DNA of 64,000 bases from Puniceibacterium confluentis (GCF_007923445.1 NZ_VOJI01000011.1:67295-131294), one strand, 5' to 3'. Numbered from the stretch's first letter, positions 9,104 through 20,233 are shown. Numbers and translations: made by a program. Notes: generated by a model from the sequence alone, not told the origin.

Positions 9104-10897
9104 ATGGAATTTTTCGATCTGAGCCAAAGTGCGCAGGCGTTCATCACGATTGCCGTGGTGGCGGGCATGTTCGTGCTGTTCGTGCGCGAAGCCTTCCCGA
9201 CCGAAGTGGTGGCGATCGGTGGCACGGCGCTTCTGCTGGCTCTGGGGGTCCTGTCATATGACGACGCGCTCAAAGTGCTGTCGAACCCGGCACCCTGGAC
9301 CATCGCGGCAATGTTCATCGTCATGGGGGCGCTGGTGCGCACCGGGGCGCTGGACGCCTTTACCACCGTGGCACAGGCCGAGGTCCAGAAGCGTCCCCGG
9401 GTCGCAATGATGGGAATTTTCGCCTTTGTGCTGGTGGCCTCGGCGTTCCTGAACAACACACCGGTGGTGGTCGTGATGCTGCCGATCTTCGTGCAGCTGT
9501 CCAAGGTCCTTGGGGTGGCTCCTTCCAAGCTGCTGATCCCGCTCAGCTATGCGGCGATCCTCGGGGGCACGACCACGCTGATCGGCACCTCGACCAACCT
9601 GCTGGTGGATGGTGTGGCCCGCACCCAGGGGCTTGAACCCTTCACGATCTTCGAGGTCACGCCGCTGGCGCTGATCCTTGTTGTCGGCGGCATGGGGTAT
9701 CTGGCGGTTGCGGGGCGGTTCCTGCTGCCGGACCGGACCAGCATGGCCGGGATGCTGTCGGACCGCAGCCGGATGAAATTCTTTACCGAAGCCGTGATTC
9801 CGCCGGACAGCAACCTTGTCGGCCGCGAGGTGTTGACGGTGCAGCTTTTCAAACGCGAGGGCGTGCGGCTGATCGACGTGATCCGGGGCGACGAATCGCT
9901 GCGCCGCGATCTGGCGGCGGTGACGCTTCAGGTCGGTGACCGGGTGGTATTGCGCACGCAGATGACCGAACTGCTGAGCCTGCAAAGCAATCCGCAGCTC
10001 AAGCGGGTGGACCAGGTCTCGGCGGTGGAAACCTCGACCGTCGAAGTGCTGATCACGCCGGGTTGCAAGATGGTTGGGCGGTCACTGGGCGCGCTGCGCC
10101 TGCGCCGCCGGTTCGGGGTCTATCCGCTGGCCGTTCACCGGCGCAACCAGAACATCGGACGGCAACTGGATGAACTGGTGGTGCGGGTCGGGGATACGCT
10201 GCTGCTGGAGGGGGCGCCTGCGGACATCAAGCGGCTGGCCGAGGAAATGGCGCTGGTCGATGTCTCGCAACCCTCGGCGCGGGCCTACCGGCGCGGCCAT
10301 GCGCCCATCGCCATCGGCGCGCTGATCGGAATCGTTGCGCTGTCGACCTTCAACGTGGCACCGATTCTCGCGCTGGCGGTGATCGCCGTGGCCGTGGTGC
10401 TGCTGACCGGCTGCATCGACGCGGACGAGGCGTTTTCCTATGTCGAAGGCCAGCTGCTGGCGCTGATTTTTGCGATGCTGGCGATTGGCGCGGCCCTGGA
10501 TTCGTCGGGGGCTGTCGGGCTGATCGTCAGCGGGGTTGCCCCGTATCTGGCGGAACTGCCGCATGTGCTGGTGGTGGCTGCGGTGTTCATGCTGACCTCG
10601 ACCCTGACGGAAATGGTCAGCAACAACGCCGTCGCGGTGGTGGTGACACCGATTGCCATCGCCCTGGGCACTGCGCTTGGCATCGATCCGCGGCCGCTGG
10701 TCATCGCGGTGATGGTCGCGGCCTCGTGCAGCTTTGCGACGCCGATCGGCTATCAGACCAACACCATGGTCTACGGTCCGGGGGGCTACCGGTTCAGCGA
10801 TTTCCTGCGCGTCGGGATCCCGATGAACATCGTGATCGGAGTGCTGGCCTCGGTCGCCATCCCGATGCTCTGGCCGCTGGAGCTGGCTCAGCCGTAA
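9104..10897 (+). CDS. SLC13/DASS-type permease with central TrkA-C domains
   Basis: The 597-residue protein has an N-terminal membrane half, a cytoplasmic insert with two RCK/TrkA-C domains (about residues 220-385: LVGREVLTVQLFKREGVRLID, then MVGRSLGALRLRRRFGV) and a C-terminal membrane half. The motif NNTPVVVVMLP and the paired TSTNLLVDG and SNNAVAVVVTPIA are typical of the citrate/sodium symporter (CitMHS/SLC13) family. Sulfate, dicarboxylates and other anions are known substrates of relatives. Its 3' end overlaps the convergent GATase gene by 10 bases. An SD-like GGGGAAG lies upstream of the start. Confidence 0.88.
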   Translation: MEFFDLSQSAQAFITIAVVAGMFVLFVREAFPTEVVAIGGTALLLALGVLSYDDALKVLSNPAPWTIAAMFIVMGALVRTGALDAFTTVAQAEVQKRPRVAMMGIFAFVLVASAFLNNTPVVVVMLPIFVQLSKVLGVAPSKLLIPLSYAAILGGTTTLIGTSTNLLVDGVARTQGLEPFTIFEVTPLALILVVGGMGYLAVAGRFLLPDRTSMAGMLSDRSRMKFFTEAVIPPDSNLVGREVLTVQLFKREGVRLIDVIRGDESLRRDLAAVTLQVGDRVVLRTQMTELLSLQSNPQLKRVDQVSAVETSTVEVLITPGCKMVGRSLGALRLRRRFGVYPLAVHRRNQNIGRQLDELVVRVGDTLLLEGAPADIKRLAEEMALVDVSQPSARAYRRGHAPIAIGALIGIVALSTFNVAPILALAVIAVAVVLLTGCIDADEAFSYVEGQLLALIFAMLAIGAALDSSGAVGLIVSGVAPYLAELPHVLVVAAVFMLTSTLTEMVSNNAVAVVVTPIAIALGTALGIDPRPLVIAVMVAASCSFATPIGYQTNTMVYGPGGYRFSDFLRVGIPMNIVIGVLASVAIPMLWPLELAQP

Positions 10898-11622
10898 CGG
10901 CGAAAGAAGTTTTGCAGGATGCGTTCCGGAACGGTGACGTCGCTGGCGTAACACATTTCGATCAGCGCGCCGGCCGTCTCCGGCGGGAAATACCCGCGAT
11001 GGCGGTAGATGCGGACCCGTTCGGCAAAGACATCCGGGTCGGCTTCGGGATGAAACTGCGTCGCGTAGACGTTTGTTTTGTAACGGATCATCTGGAAGGG
11101 GCAGGGGTCGGACTGGAGCAGGTGGACGCAGCCCGGCGGCAGGGCCTGCACCGCTTCCTTGTGTCCGACAAATGCGTCGAACCGGTCAGGCAGTCCGGCC
11201 AGCAGCGGATCGTCGAGCCCCTCGGCCGTGATCTGGCAGGCGACGGCACTGGCGTTTTCGCCAAACCGCGCCTTGCTGACTTCGGCGCCCAGATGATGGG
11301 CGAGGATGCCGATGCCGTAACAACAGCCCAGGAAGGGGATGTCCTGCGCGGTGATCTGCGGCATCAGTGACAGGATCTGCGCCTCGGCCCGGGCTTCGGC
11401 CGGATCCTTGCCCTCGGGATCGTCGCTGACGCAGCCCGGGCCGCCGCCGACAATCACTCCGGCATAATCCGCGAGGTCGAGATCGCCCGGCAGGTCCTGA
11501 CTTTCCAGCCGCAGGCGGCGGGCGCGCGACGCCTGCAGATCGCCCTTGGCCAGAAAGGCGGCGAACTCGGCATCCGAGGCATCCGCTTCGGGGCGCAGCT
11601 GGAGGATCAGGAACGGGCGCAT
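10888..11622 (-). CDS. Type 1 glutamine amidotransferase (GMP synthase-like)
   Basis: This 244-residue class I GATase carries the nucleophile elbow FLGCCYGIG (Cys101 by family position), and ATQFHPEAD supplies the catalytic His and Glu. It is a stand-alone domain without a synthase partner, as in the YfeJ-type proteins whose substrates are mostly unknown. It overlaps the end of the SLC13 permease and diverges from yebC, with 117 bases between starts. Confidence 0.88.
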   Translation of the reverse strand: MRPFLILQLRPEADASDAEFAAFLAKGDLQASRARRLRLESQDLPGDLDLADYAGVIVGGGPGCVSDDPEGKDPAEARAEAQILSLMPQITAQDIPFLGCCYGIGILAHHLGAEVSKARFGENASAVACQITAEGLDDPLLAGLPDRFDAFVGHKEAVQALPPGCVHLLQSDPCPFQMIRYKTNVYATQFHPEADPDVFAERVRIYRHRGYFPPETAGALIEMCYASDVTVPERILQNFFRRYG

Positions 11623-11739
11623 CCCGACCGCCTTAGCGCAAATCGTCGCTGCGGACCAGTGTGGACGGGCTTGCTAGTGCCACATGCTCTGCCCTATAAG
11701 GCCGGGCGAAATTCAGGCATTCTTCAAGGGGGCATGACC

Positions 11740-12480
11740 ATGGCGGGGCATTCCAAATGGGCGAACATCCAGCACCGCAAGGGGCGTCAGGACGCCGTGC
11801 GGGCCAAGTTGTTCTCGAAACTCTCGAAAGAGATCACCGTGGCGGCCAAGATGGGCGACCCCGACCCGGAAAAGAACCCGCGTCTGCGGCTGGCGGTGAA
11901 AGAGGCCAAGTCGGTCTCGGTTCCCAAGGATGTCATCGACCGCGCGATCAAGAAAGCCATCGGCGGCGATGCCGAGAACTATGACGAGATCCGCTACGAG
12001 GGCTATGGCCCCAACGGCGTGGCGGTGATCGTCGAGGCGATGACCGACAACCGCAACCGCACCGCCAGCAACGTGCGCTCGACCTTTACCAAGAACGGCG
12101 GCAACCTCGGCGAAACCGGCTCGGTCGCCTTCATGTTCGAGCGCAAGGGCGAGATCACCTACCCGGCAAGCGTCGGAGACGGCGACACGGTGATGATGGC
12201 GGCCATCGAAGCCGGGGCCGAAGACGTGGAGACCTCGGAGGAGGGCCACGTCATCTGGTGCGCGGACACCAACCTGAACGAGGTCGCCACAGCTCTGGAA
12301 ACGGCGCTCGGAGAGTCGGAGTCGACCAAGCTCGTCTGGAAACCTGGCACCACCACCGAGCTGGATCTGGACGGGATGCAGACGTTGATGAAGCTGGTCG
12401 AGGCGCTGGAAGACGACGACGACGTGCAGCGCGTCACCACCAATTTCGAGGCCAGCGACGAGGTCATGGCACAGCTTTGA
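11740..12480 (+). CDS. yebC: YebC/PmpR-family protein
   Basis: The product has 246 residues starting [15 protein letters not shown], the invariant N-terminus of this family, so the ATG at 11740 is preferred to 11734 and to the longer frame. AAGGGGG lies 8 bases upstream. The family is classed as DNA-binding regulator or, in newer work, as a factor helping ribosomes through difficult sequences (TACO1 relatives). [19 protein letters not shown] is also diagnostic. It is a monocistronic-looking gene. Confidence 0.95.
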   Translation: MAGHSKWANIQHRKGRQDAVRAKLFSKLSKEITVAAKMGDPDPEKNPRLRLAVKEAKSVSVPKDVIDRAIKKAIGGDAENYDEIRYEGYGPNGVAVIVEAMTDNRNRTASNVRSTFTKNGGNLGETGSVAFMFERKGEITYPASVGDGDTVMMAAIEAGAEDVETSEEGHVIWCADTNLNEVATALETALGESESTKLVWKPGTTTELDLDGMQTLMKLVEALEDDDDVQRVTTNFEASDEVMAQL

Positions 12481-12552
12481 CGCAGCACTCCGCGCGTTCG
12501 GGCCACCCGGGGTTTTCTTGACGCAGCGCCGGGCGCAATGACAGGGGCATAC

Positions 12553-13146
12553 ATGCAGGCAGCACTGGCGGGATTCGGACTGGGGCTGAGCCTGATTCTG
12601 GCGATCGGAGCGCAGAATGCGTTTGTGTTGCGGCAGGGACTGGTGCAACGCCATGTGTTCGCCGTCTGCCTGACCTGCGCGGTGTCGGATGCGTTGCTGA
12701 TCATCGCCGGGGTTGCGGGCTTCGGGGCGCTGACCCGGGCGGTGCCCTGGCTGGAAATGGCGATGCGGCTGGGCGGTGCGGCGTTTCTGTTGTGGTACGG
12801 CGCGCTGAGCCTGCTGCGGTCCTGGCGCGGCGGCGACACGTTGAAGGCGGGGGCCGAGCAGCAAAGCCTGACAGCGGCGCTGCTGACCTGTCTGGCCCTG
12901 ACCTGGCTGAACCCGCATGTCTATCTGGACACTCTGGTGCTGCTGGGCGCGGTATCGGCAAAGTACGACGCAAAGCTGGGGTTTGCCCTTGGTGCCGTCA
13001 CTGCCTCCTTTGTGTTTTTCTTCACGCTTGGCTATGGCGCGCGGCTGCTGGCCCCGGTGCTGGCACGTCCCGGCGCCTGGCGGACGGTGGATGCGCTGAT
13101 TGGTGTTCTGATGTGGACCATCGCAGCGACGCTGCTGCAAAGCTGA
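12553..13146 (+). CDS. argO: LysE/ArgO-family amino-acid exporter
   Basis: The protein has 197 residues and about six membrane helices. The signature GLSLILAIGAQNAFVLRQG at the N-terminus and TWLNPHVYLDTLVLLG match ArgO/LysE arginine-lysine exporters. The ATG at 12553 is preferred to 12538 because AGGGG lies 6 bases before it and the family starts just before the first helix. Arginine is the likely substrate but is not proven by sequence. Confidence 0.88.
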   Translation: MQAALAGFGLGLSLILAIGAQNAFVLRQGLVQRHVFAVCLTCAVSDALLIIAGVAGFGALTRAVPWLEMAMRLGGAAFLLWYGALSLLRSWRGGDTLKAGAEQQSLTAALLTCLALTWLNPHVYLDTLVLLGAVSAKYDAKLGFALGAVTASFVFFFTLGYGARLLAPVLARPGAWRTVDALIGVLMWTIAATLLQS

Positions 13147-13263
13147 CCAGCCGGGGCCGGTCGCACGAACCGTGTGCTTTTGCGCTCCTGCCGATTTCTG
13201 CTTGCATCCCGAGGGCCGGACCGGCACGGCTGCAGCACGTGGATTATAACGGCAAGGCGCGGT

Positions 13264-14193
13264 ATGGCATCCTCTTCCATCGAAATGAAACACGTGGCGC
13301 GGGGCGATCAGCCGCTTGTCGGAATCCTGTGGATGGTGGTGACAGGACTTTGCTTTGTCCTGGTGACGGCGCTGGTCAAGACGCTGGGGCAGCGGGTCCC
13401 GGCGGCGGAAAGCGCGTTTCTGCGTTATCTCATGGGGCTGGTGTTCCTGGTCCCGGTCTGGCGTCAGTTGGCCGCCGTGCGCCTGAGCAGGCGCCAGTGG
13501 TCGATGTTCGGACTGCGCGGGCTGGTCCATGCGCTGGGGGTGCTGTTGTGGTTTTACGCCATGTCCCGGCTGCCGCTGGCCGAAGTGACGGCGATGAACT
13601 ATCTCACGCCGGTCGGCGTGACCCTGCTGGCGGTGCTGGTCCTGGGCGAGCGGTTGGCGATGCGGCGGATCCTGGCGATCTGTGCGGCGCTGGCGGGGGC
13701 GTTTCTGATCCTGCGGCCGGGATTCCGCGATCTGGACCCCGGCCATTTTGCCATGCTGGGGACGGCCCTGCTGTATTCCGGCTCCTATCTGTCGGCAAAG
13801 ATCCTGTCGGACGAGGTGTCGGCGGTGGTCGTGGTGGCGCTGCTTTCGGTCACGGTGACCGTCTGCCTTGCCCCCTTTGCCTATGCGCAGTGGGTTCCGC
13901 TCAGCCTGGCCGACCTCGGGGTGCTGTTCGGCGTGGCCTGTTTCGCGACCGCCGGCCATTACGCGATGACGCTGGCCTTTGCGGCGGCCCCGATGACAGT
14001 GACGCAGCCGGTGACGTTCCTGCAACTGGTCTGGTCGGTGCTGCTGGGCGCCACTCTGTTCGACGAGGCGCCGGACCCCTGGGTGATCACCGGCGGCTGT
14101 GTGATTCTCTCGGCGGTCAGCTTCATCACCTGGCGCGAGGCGCGGCTCAAGCGGCGCCCCATCACCCCGCCGTTTCCTGCGACAAAGGTCTAG
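13264..14193 (+). CDS. EamA/DMT-family transporter
   Basis: The 309-residue protein has ten predicted membrane helices in two EamA repeats (GILWMVVTGLCFVLVTALVK and ALLYSGSYLSAKILSDE). The start at 13264 has AAGG upstream; ATG 13285 is also possible. Proteins of this type export small metabolites; the substrate is unknown. It is a second DMT exporter in the window and only distantly similar to the one at 8156. Confidence 0.85.
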   Translation: MASSSIEMKHVARGDQPLVGILWMVVTGLCFVLVTALVKTLGQRVPAAESAFLRYLMGLVFLVPVWRQLAAVRLSRRQWSMFGLRGLVHALGVLLWFYAMSRLPLAEVTAMNYLTPVGVTLLAVLVLGERLAMRRILAICAALAGAFLILRPGFRDLDPGHFAMLGTALLYSGSYLSAKILSDEVSAVVVVALLSVTVTVCLAPFAYAQWVPLSLADLGVLFGVACFATAGHYAMTLAFAAAPMTVTQPVTFLQLVWSVLLGATLFDEAPDPWVITGGCVILSAVSFITWREARLKRRPITPPFPATKV

Positions 14194-14311
14194 GCCCGCA
14201 TTGATTGTTGCCGGTTGCGATAAAATGTCCCGGCCTGCGCGCAATCTGGCCTTATTTGTCTGGCAGCTTTCCATCACGGCCCGAAAACGGGACGCTTTGA
14301 TGGAGAGTATC

Positions 14312-14509
14312 ATGTTTGCCAACAACACCCTGACCGAAAGCTTTGACGATATCCGTGCCTTTCTGCTGGACGAGCGCCGCAAGGTTCTGTCTGACGCCGA
14401 ATGGCGGTTCCGGATGCGTGGCTACGGCTACAACCTGCGCGCGACCGAAAAGGGCATCGAGATCGCCCGTCTGCCGCAGAACCACGTTGTTGGCATTCTC
14501 GAACCCTGA
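14312..14509 (+). CDS. Small conserved-looking protein of unknown function
   Basis: The 65-residue product begins MFANNTLTESFDDIRAFLLD. The ATG at 14312 is preceded by GGAGAG with 4 bases spacing; the ATG at 14300 would add four residues. The protein is soluble, mixed helical and basic (RRKVLSDAEWRFRMRGYGYN). No domain is recognised. It lies between a DMT exporter and betI on the same strand, 159 bases before betI. The clear ribosome site and codon use support a real gene. Confidence 0.6.
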   Translation: MFANNTLTESFDDIRAFLLDERRKVLSDAEWRFRMRGYGYNLRATEKGIEIARLPQNHVVGILEP

Positions 14510-14616
14510 ACGGTTCCGAATCTCCCTCTGCACCGCAATCCCATCTCGGCCTGCGGCCTCCGACACGGCGCCCGGAACCGGGAAAATGACGGTGGGTTCT
14601 TTGGCTGGAGATTGAT

Positions 14617-14630
14617 TGACTGATCAGTTA
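14617..14630. promoter_or_regulatory. Candidate BetI operator in front of betI
   Basis: The perfect 10-base palindrome ACTGATCAGT (14619-14628) lies 40 bases before the betI start, inside TTGATTGACTGATCAGTTA. TetR-type BetI represses its own operon and is relieved by choline. A possible -35 (TTGACT, 14616-14621) overlaps the palindrome. Assignment to BetI is inference from position. Confidence 0.55.
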
Positions 14631-14668
14631 TGTACCGTCATTCTGGCTCTCGTTAACGGAGAATCACG

Positions 14669-15244
14669 ATGACCAAATCCGGAATTGAGCCTCAGCGCCG
14701 CGCGGCGCTGGTTCAGGCCACGATCACCGAAATCGGTCAGGCCGGGTCGCTGGATGTGACCGTCAGCCAGATTGCACAGCGCGCCGGCATGTCAAGCGCG
14801 CTCGCACATCACTACTTTGGCGGCAAGGCGCAGATATTCCTGGCAGCCATGCGGCAGATCCTGTCGGATTATTCCGCCGAGGTGCGCGTTGCGCTGCGCG
14901 GGGCCGAAGATCCCGAAGACCGGCTGAACGCCATCATCGCGGCGAACTTTGCATCCAGCTGTTTTGATCCGGCGGTCATTTCGGCCTGGCTCAATTTCTA
15001 CGTGCTGGCGCAGCGCGATGCAGATGCGGCGCGGTTGCTGCGAGTCTACCGGCTGCGGTTGCAGTCCAACCTGACCCATGCGCTGCGGGTGCATGTGCGC
15101 AATCCCGAACCGCTGGCCGAGGCGCTGGGCGCGATGATTGACGGCATCTACCTGCGCGCGGCGCTGCAGGGTGTCGGGTTCGAGAAGGATGCCGAGGCGC
15201 GGGTCATGGACTGCGCCGATGCGCTGATCCGGGGGCAGAAGTGA
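14669..15244 (+). CDS. betI: Transcriptional repressor BetI
   Basis: This 191-residue TetR-family regulator has an N-terminal HTH (about residues 8-55, with SQIAQRAGMSSALAHHYFGG) that matches BetI rather than generic TetR proteins. It represses choline-to-betaine genes in the absence of choline. GGAG precedes the ATG. Its stop overlaps the GTG of betC (GTGA), so they form one operon. Confidence 0.94.
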   Translation: MTKSGIEPQRRAALVQATITEIGQAGSLDVTVSQIAQRAGMSSALAHHYFGGKAQIFLAAMRQILSDYSAEVRVALRGAEDPEDRLNAIIAANFASSCFDPAVISAWLNFYVLAQRDADAARLLRVYRLRLQSNLTHALRVHVRNPEPLAEALGAMIDGIYLRAALQGVGFEKDAEARVMDCADALIRGQK

Positions 15245-16746
15245 GGGACAACATCCTGATCCTCATGGTTGATCAGCTGAACGGCACGCTGTTTCCCGAC
15301 GGCCCCGCCGATTGGCTGCATGCCCCCAACCTCAAGGCGCTGGCCGCGCGGTCGACCCGGTTTGCCAACGCCTATACCGCGTCGCCCCTGTGCGCACCCG
15401 GACGGGCGGCGTTCATGTCCGGGCAACTGCCAAGCGCGACGGGTGTCTATGACAACGCCGCGGAATTCGCGTCTTCGATTCCGACCTACGCCCACCATCT
15501 GCGCCGTGCCGGCTACCAGACCGCCTTGTCCGGCAAGATGCATTTCGTCGGCCCCGACCAGCTGCATGGATTTGAGCAGCGCCTGACCACCGACATCTAT
15601 CCGGCGGATTTCGGCTGGACTCCGGATTACCGCAAGCCCGGTGAACGCATCGACTGGTGGTATCACAACATGGGTTCGGTCACCGGTGCCGGTGTGGCCG
15701 AGACCAGCAACCAGATGGAATATGACGACGAGGTCGCGTTTCTGGCGCAACAGAAACTCTATGACCTGGCGCGCGGCGGCGATGCGCGGCCCTGGTGTCT
15801 GACGGTCAGTTTCACCCATCCGCATGACCCCTACGTGGCGCGGCGCAAATACTGGGACCGTTATGAGGATTGCGCGCATCTGCTGCCCGATGTCGCGGCG
15901 ATGGACTACGGCGATCACGACCCCCACGCGCAGCGGATCTTTGATGCCAACGACTGGCGGTCCTACGACATCACGCAGGACCATATCCGCCGCGCGCGCC
16001 GCGCCTATTTCGCCAATATCTCTTACCTTGATGACAAGATCGGCGAGATCCTGTCGGTGTTGGAAATGACCCGTCAGGAGGCAACGATCCTGTTCGTGAG
16101 CGATCACGGCGACATGCTGGGCGAACGCGGCCTGTGGTACAAGATGTCCTTCTACGAGGGATCGGCGCGGGTGCCGCTGATGATCGCCGCGCCGCAGATG
16201 GCTCCGGGGCGGGTCGATACCCCGGTGAGCAACATCGACGTCTGTCCGACCCTGTGTGACCTTGCGGGCGTCAGCATGGACGAGGTGATGCCCTGGACCA
16301 CCGGCGAATCCCTTGTGCCGTTGGGGCAGGGTGGCGTGCGCGTCAGCCCGGTGGCAATGGAATATGCGGCCGAGGCATCCTATGCGCCGATGATCGCGCT
16401 GCGGCAGGGGCGTTGGAAATACACCAATTGCGCGCTGGACCCCGAACAGCTGTTTGATCTGGACGCCGATCCGCATGAGCTGACCAACCTTGCGAAAGTT
16501 CCGGCACAGGCCAAGGTGCTCGAGGCATTCCGCATCATGGCGGCCGAACGCTGGGATCTCGAGGAATTTGACAGTGACGTGCGCGAAAGCCAGGCGCGGC
16601 GCTGGGTGGTCTACGAGGCGCTGCGGCAGGGCGGGTATTATCCCTGGGATTACCAGCCGCTGCAAAAGGCGTCCGAGCGCTACATGCGCAACCACATGGA
16701 TCTGAACGATCTGGAAGGGGCCAAGCGGTTCCCCCGCGGCGAATAG
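15241..16746 (+). CDS. betC: Choline-sulfatase
   Basis: The 501-residue type I sulfatase starts with GTG. The formylglycine site is Cys51 in LCAPGR (CxPxR). The metal site DQLNG near the N-terminus and [14 protein letters not shown] fit the alkaline phosphatase fold. Choline-O-sulfate is cleaved to choline and sulfate, feeding betA and betB. The C-terminal choline-sulfatase extension [20 protein letters not shown] is visible. It is second gene of the bet operon. Confidence 0.94.
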   Translation: MRDNILILMVDQLNGTLFPDGPADWLHAPNLKALAARSTRFANAYTASPLCAPGRAAFMSGQLPSATGVYDNAAEFASSIPTYAHHLRRAGYQTALSGKMHFVGPDQLHGFEQRLTTDIYPADFGWTPDYRKPGERIDWWYHNMGSVTGAGVAETSNQMEYDDEVAFLAQQKLYDLARGGDARPWCLTVSFTHPHDPYVARRKYWDRYEDCAHLLPDVAAMDYGDHDPHAQRIFDANDWRSYDITQDHIRRARRAYFANISYLDDKIGEILSVLEMTRQEATILFVSDHGDMLGERGLWYKMSFYEGSARVPLMIAAPQMAPGRVDTPVSNIDVCPTLCDLAGVSMDEVMPWTTGESLVPLGQGGVRVSPVAMEYAAEASYAPMIALRQGRWKYTNCALDPEQLFDLDADPHELTNLAKVPAQAKVLEAFRIMAAERWDLEEFDSDVRESQARRWVVYEALRQGGYYPWDYQPLQKASERYMRNHMDLNDLEGAKRFPRGE

Positions 16747-16801
16747 GCCCCCGGCCCATCCCCTTCCTTTCCCTGAAAAACAAACTCCGACCGGAGACGC
16801 C

Positions 16802-18259
16802 ATGACCTATCCAACCCAACCCGAGGCCAGCCATTTCATTGACGGGGTCTATGTCGAGGACACGGATGGCGCGCTGATCGACGTGATCTACCCGGCAACG
16901 GGCGAGGTCATCGCGCAGGTGCATGCAGCGACACCCGCGGTGATCGAACAGGCGATCACGGCTGGCCTGCGCGGGCAGAAGGTCTGGGCCGCGATGACGG
17001 GCCGCGACCGGGGCCGGGTGCTGACGAAGGCGGCGATGCTGTTGCGTGAACGCAATCACGACCTGTCGGTGCTCGAGACGATGGACACCGGCAAGCCTTA
17101 TCAGGAGACTTCGGTGGCGGATGCCACCAGCGGCGCCGATGCGCTGGAGTATTTTGGCGGATTGGCGGCGTCGCTGACCGGCGAGCACATCCAGCTGGGC
17201 GAAGACTGGGTCTACACCCGGCGCGAGCCGCTCGGGCTGTGCGTCGGGATCGGGGCGTGGAACTACCCGACCCAGATTGCCTGCTGGAAGGGGGCACCGG
17301 CCCTGGCCTGCGGCAATGCGATGATCTTCAAGCCGTCCGAGACGACGCCGCTGTCGGCCCTGAAGGTGGCAGAGATCCTGCACGAGGCCGGGGTGCCTGC
17401 GGGTGTCTACAACGTGGTGCAGGGCATGGGAGAGGTCGGTGGCGCGTTGGTCGGTGATCCGCGTGTTGCCAAGGTGTCGCTGACCGGGTCGGTGCCGACG
17501 GGGCGCAAGGTCTATGCGGCGGCGGCGGCCGGGCTCAAACATGTCACCATGGAACTGGGCGGCAAGTCGCCTCTGGTGATCTTTGACGATGCCGACCTCG
17601 AGGATGCCGTGAGCGGTGCGATCATGGCGAATTTCTATTCCTCCGGTCAGGTCTGTTCCAACGGCACCCGGGTGTTTGTCCAGAAGGGGCTGCGCGAACG
17701 TTTCGTGGCGCGGCTGGCAGAGCGGGTCGGCACGGCGGTTCTGGGCGATCCGCTGGACCCGGAAACAAGCTTTGGCCCGCTGGTGAGCGCGCGCCAGCTG
17801 GAGATCGTGCAGGGCTATATCGCCAAGGGAGTCGCAGAGGGCGCGAGGCTGGTCTGCGGCGGCGAACGGCTGGACCGGCCGGGATACTGGCTGACGCCGG
17901 TGATTTTCGACGGTGTGAGCGATGACATGACGATTGCGCGGGAAGAGATCTTTGGTCCGGTGCTGTCGGTGCTGGAGTTCGAGTCCGAGGACGAGGTCAT
18001 CACCCGGGCCAACGACACCGAATTCGGGTTGTCGGCGGGGGTGTTCACCAATGACCTGCGACGCGCGCACCGGGTGATCGCTCAGTTGGACGCCGGGACC
18101 TGCTTTATCAACTCGTACAACGACGCACCGGTCGAGGCGCCCTTCGGGGGCATGAAAAGCTCCGGAGTCGGGCGCGAGAATTCCAGGGCGGCGATCGAAC
18201 ACTATTCGCAACTCAAGACGGTCTATGTCCGGATGGGAAAGATGGAGGCTCCGTTTTGA
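16802..18259 (+). CDS. betB: Betaine-aldehyde dehydrogenase
   Basis: This 485-residue NAD-dependent aldehyde dehydrogenase has the catalytic Cys285 in [11 protein letters not shown] and the Glu motif [16 protein letters not shown]. The conserved [16 protein letters not shown] segment is typical of BetB. It oxidises betaine aldehyde to glycine betaine in the cytoplasm. GGAGA precedes the ATG, and the stop overlaps a TTG start of the next small gene. Confidence 0.95.
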   Translation: MTYPTQPEASHFIDGVYVEDTDGALIDVIYPATGEVIAQVHAATPAVIEQAITAGLRGQKVWAAMTGRDRGRVLTKAAMLLRERNHDLSVLETMDTGKPYQETSVADATSGADALEYFGGLAASLTGEHIQLGEDWVYTRREPLGLCVGIGAWNYPTQIACWKGAPALACGNAMIFKPSETTPLSALKVAEILHEAGVPAGVYNVVQGMGEVGGALVGDPRVAKVSLTGSVPTGRKVYAAAAAGLKHVTMELGGKSPLVIFDDADLEDAVSGAIMANFYSSGQVCSNGTRVFVQKGLRERFVARLAERVGTAVLGDPLDPETSFGPLVSARQLEIVQGYIAKGVAEGARLVCGGERLDRPGYWLTPVIFDGVSDDMTIAREEIFGPVLSVLEFESEDEVITRANDTEFGLSAGVFTNDLRRAHRVIAQLDAGTCFINSYNDAPVEAPFGGMKSSGVGRENSRAAIEHYSQLKTVYVRMGKMEAPF

Positions 18260-18519
18260 CTACCGAAGATCCGTTGCTGCCCGCGCCACCCGCCCGGCTT
18301 CCGATGAAGCCGGTGGACATCGTCAAATGGATTGCCACCGTGGTCCAGCTGGTCGGCTACGGGCTGACCGGTCTGAACCTGGTCCCGTGGAACGTCTTTG
18401 CCTTTTTCATCGGCATCTTCCTGTGGTTTGCCGTGGGTGTGATGTGGAAGGACAGGGCGATCATGGTGGTCCATCTCGGGGCTTTCCTCTCACTGTTCAT
18501 TGGATATCTGAGTGCCTGA
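18256..18519 (+). CDS. Small two-to-three-helix membrane protein of the bet operon (DUF6552-like)
   Basis: The 87-residue product probably starts at TTG 18256, because GGAGG lies 7 bases before it and the TTTTGA overlap couples it to betB. ATG 18304 is the alternative. Hydrophobic stretches are [37 protein letters not shown] and [17 protein letters not shown]. The position between betB and betA is one I recall from Roseobacter bet clusters. The function is unknown; a membrane role near choline uptake or oxidation is speculation. Confidence 0.75.
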   Translation: MTTEDPLLPAPPARLPMKPVDIVKWIATVVQLVGYGLTGLNLVPWNVFAFFIGIFLWFAVGVMWKDRAIMVVHLGAFLSLFIGYLSA

Positions 18520-18520
18520 C

Positions 18521-20179
18521 ATGTCTGGAGACACCGCAAGGGAAGCGGATTATGTGATCGTCGGGGCCGGGTCCGCGGGATGTGCGGTGGCCTACAGGCT
18601 GGCCGAAGCCGGCAAATCGGTGATCGTCATCGAGCATGGCGGATCGGACGCGGGGCCGTTCATCAACATGCCCGGCGCGCTGAGTTATCCGATGAACATG
18701 AAGCTGTACGACTGGGGATACCAAAGCGAGCCCGAACCGCATCTGGGTGGCCGCCGTCTGGTCTGTCCGCGCGGCAAGGTGCTGGGCGGATCGTCCAGCA
18801 TCAACGGCATGGTCTATGTGCGTGGCCACGCGATGGATTTTGACCATTGGCGCGACATGGGCGCCGAGGGCTGGGGCTTTGCCGATGTGCTGCCCTACTT
18901 CCGGCGGATGGAGCACTGGCACGGCGGTCGTTCCGACTGGCGCGGCAGCGATGGCCCCCTGCATGTGTCGCGCGGCAAGCGTGACAATCCGCTGGTACAG
19001 GCCTTTGTCGAGGCCGGGGTCCAGGCCGGATACGAGGCCACAGAGGATTACAACGGCGCCCAGCAGGAAGGCTTTGGCGCGATGGATGCGACCATCCACA
19101 AGGGGGAACGCTGGTCCGCCGCCAAGGCCTATCTGCGCCCGGCGCAGAAGCGCGGTGCCAGGGTGGTGCGGGCGCTGGCGCAAAAGGTGGTGATACGCGA
19201 TGGCCGGGCCGTCGGGGTCGAGGTGAAGCGCGGTGGCCGCACCGAAGTGATCCGGGCTCGCGTGGAAGTGGTGCTGGCGGCCTCGTCGCTGAACTCTCCC
19301 AAACTGCTGATGCTGTCGGGTATCGGGCCGGGGGCGCACCTGCGCGAGCACGGCATCGAGGTGATCGCCGACCGGCCGGGGGTCGGGCAGAACCTGCAGG
19401 ATCACCTGGAACTCTACATCCAGATGCAGGCGACCCAGCCGGTGTCGTTGTTCAAGTACTGGAACCTGCCGGGCAAGGCATACGTCGGTGCGCGCTGGCT
19501 GCTGCGCCGCGATGGTCCGGGGGCGTCGAACCAGTTTGAATCCGCCGCTTTCATCCGCTCGGCGGCGGGGGTGCCCTATCCCGACATCCAGTACCATTTC
19601 CTGCCGCTTGCGGTGCGCTACGACGGCAAGGCCGCAGCAGAGGGCCACGGCTTTCAGGCGCATGTCGGCCCGATGCGCTCCAAGTCGCGCGGCACCGTCA
19701 CGCTGCGCTCGGCGGACCCGGCAGAAGCGCCGGTGATCCGGTTCAACTACATGAGCCATCCCGAGGACTGGGACGAATTCCGCACCTGCATCCGCCTGAC
19801 GCGCGAGATCTTTGGCCAGCAGGCCTTTGCGCCCTATGCGGGGCGGGAGATCCAGCCCGGCGCCGGGGTGCAGTCTGACGCCGAGCTTGATGCCTTTGTC
19901 CGCGAGCACGCCGAAAGCGCCTATCATCCCTGCGGCACCTGCCGGATGGGGGCGGCTGACGATCCCGGGGCTGTGGTTGACCCACAGGGCCGGGTGATCG
20001 GCGTCGACAGCCTCAGGGTGGCGGATTCCTCGGTGTTTCCCCGGATCACCAATGGCAACCTGAATGCGCCGTCGATCATGGTGGGCGAAAAGATGGCGGA
20101 TCACCTGTTGGCCAGGACATTGCCCAGTGCCAATGACGCGCCCTGGATCAGCCCGCGCTGGGAAACCGAGCAGCGTTAA
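18521..20179 (+). CDS. betA: Choline dehydrogenase (GMC oxidoreductase)
   Basis: The 552-residue FAD enzyme has the dinucleotide fold [20 protein letters not shown] at residues 10-30 and the GMC signatures [18 protein letters not shown] and [16 protein letters not shown]. The His-Pro pair near the C-terminus ([12 protein letters not shown]) and NPQ-like [15 protein letters not shown] complete the active site. It oxidises choline to betaine aldehyde at the membrane. GTG 18512 is an alternative start. It ends the bet operon. Confidence 0.94.
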   Translation: MSGDTAREADYVIVGAGSAGCAVAYRLAEAGKSVIVIEHGGSDAGPFINMPGALSYPMNMKLYDWGYQSEPEPHLGGRRLVCPRGKVLGGSSSINGMVYVRGHAMDFDHWRDMGAEGWGFADVLPYFRRMEHWHGGRSDWRGSDGPLHVSRGKRDNPLVQAFVEAGVQAGYEATEDYNGAQQEGFGAMDATIHKGERWSAAKAYLRPAQKRGARVVRALAQKVVIRDGRAVGVEVKRGGRTEVIRARVEVVLAASSLNSPKLLMLSGIGPGAHLREHGIEVIADRPGVGQNLQDHLELYIQMQATQPVSLFKYWNLPGKAYVGARWLLRRDGPGASNQFESAAFIRSAAGVPYPDIQYHFLPLAVRYDGKAAAEGHGFQAHVGPMRSKSRGTVTLRSADPAEAPVIRFNYMSHPEDWDEFRTCIRLTREIFGQQAFAPYAGREIQPGAGVQSDAELDAFVREHAESAYHPCGTCRMGAADDPGAVVDPQGRVIGVDSLRVADSSVFPRITNGNLNAPSIMVGEKMADHLLARTLPSANDAPWISPRWETEQR

Positions 20180-20233
20180 GCCTGACGACAATGCGGGATT
20201 GATCTCGGCGGGTGCTCCTCCGATATTAACCGG

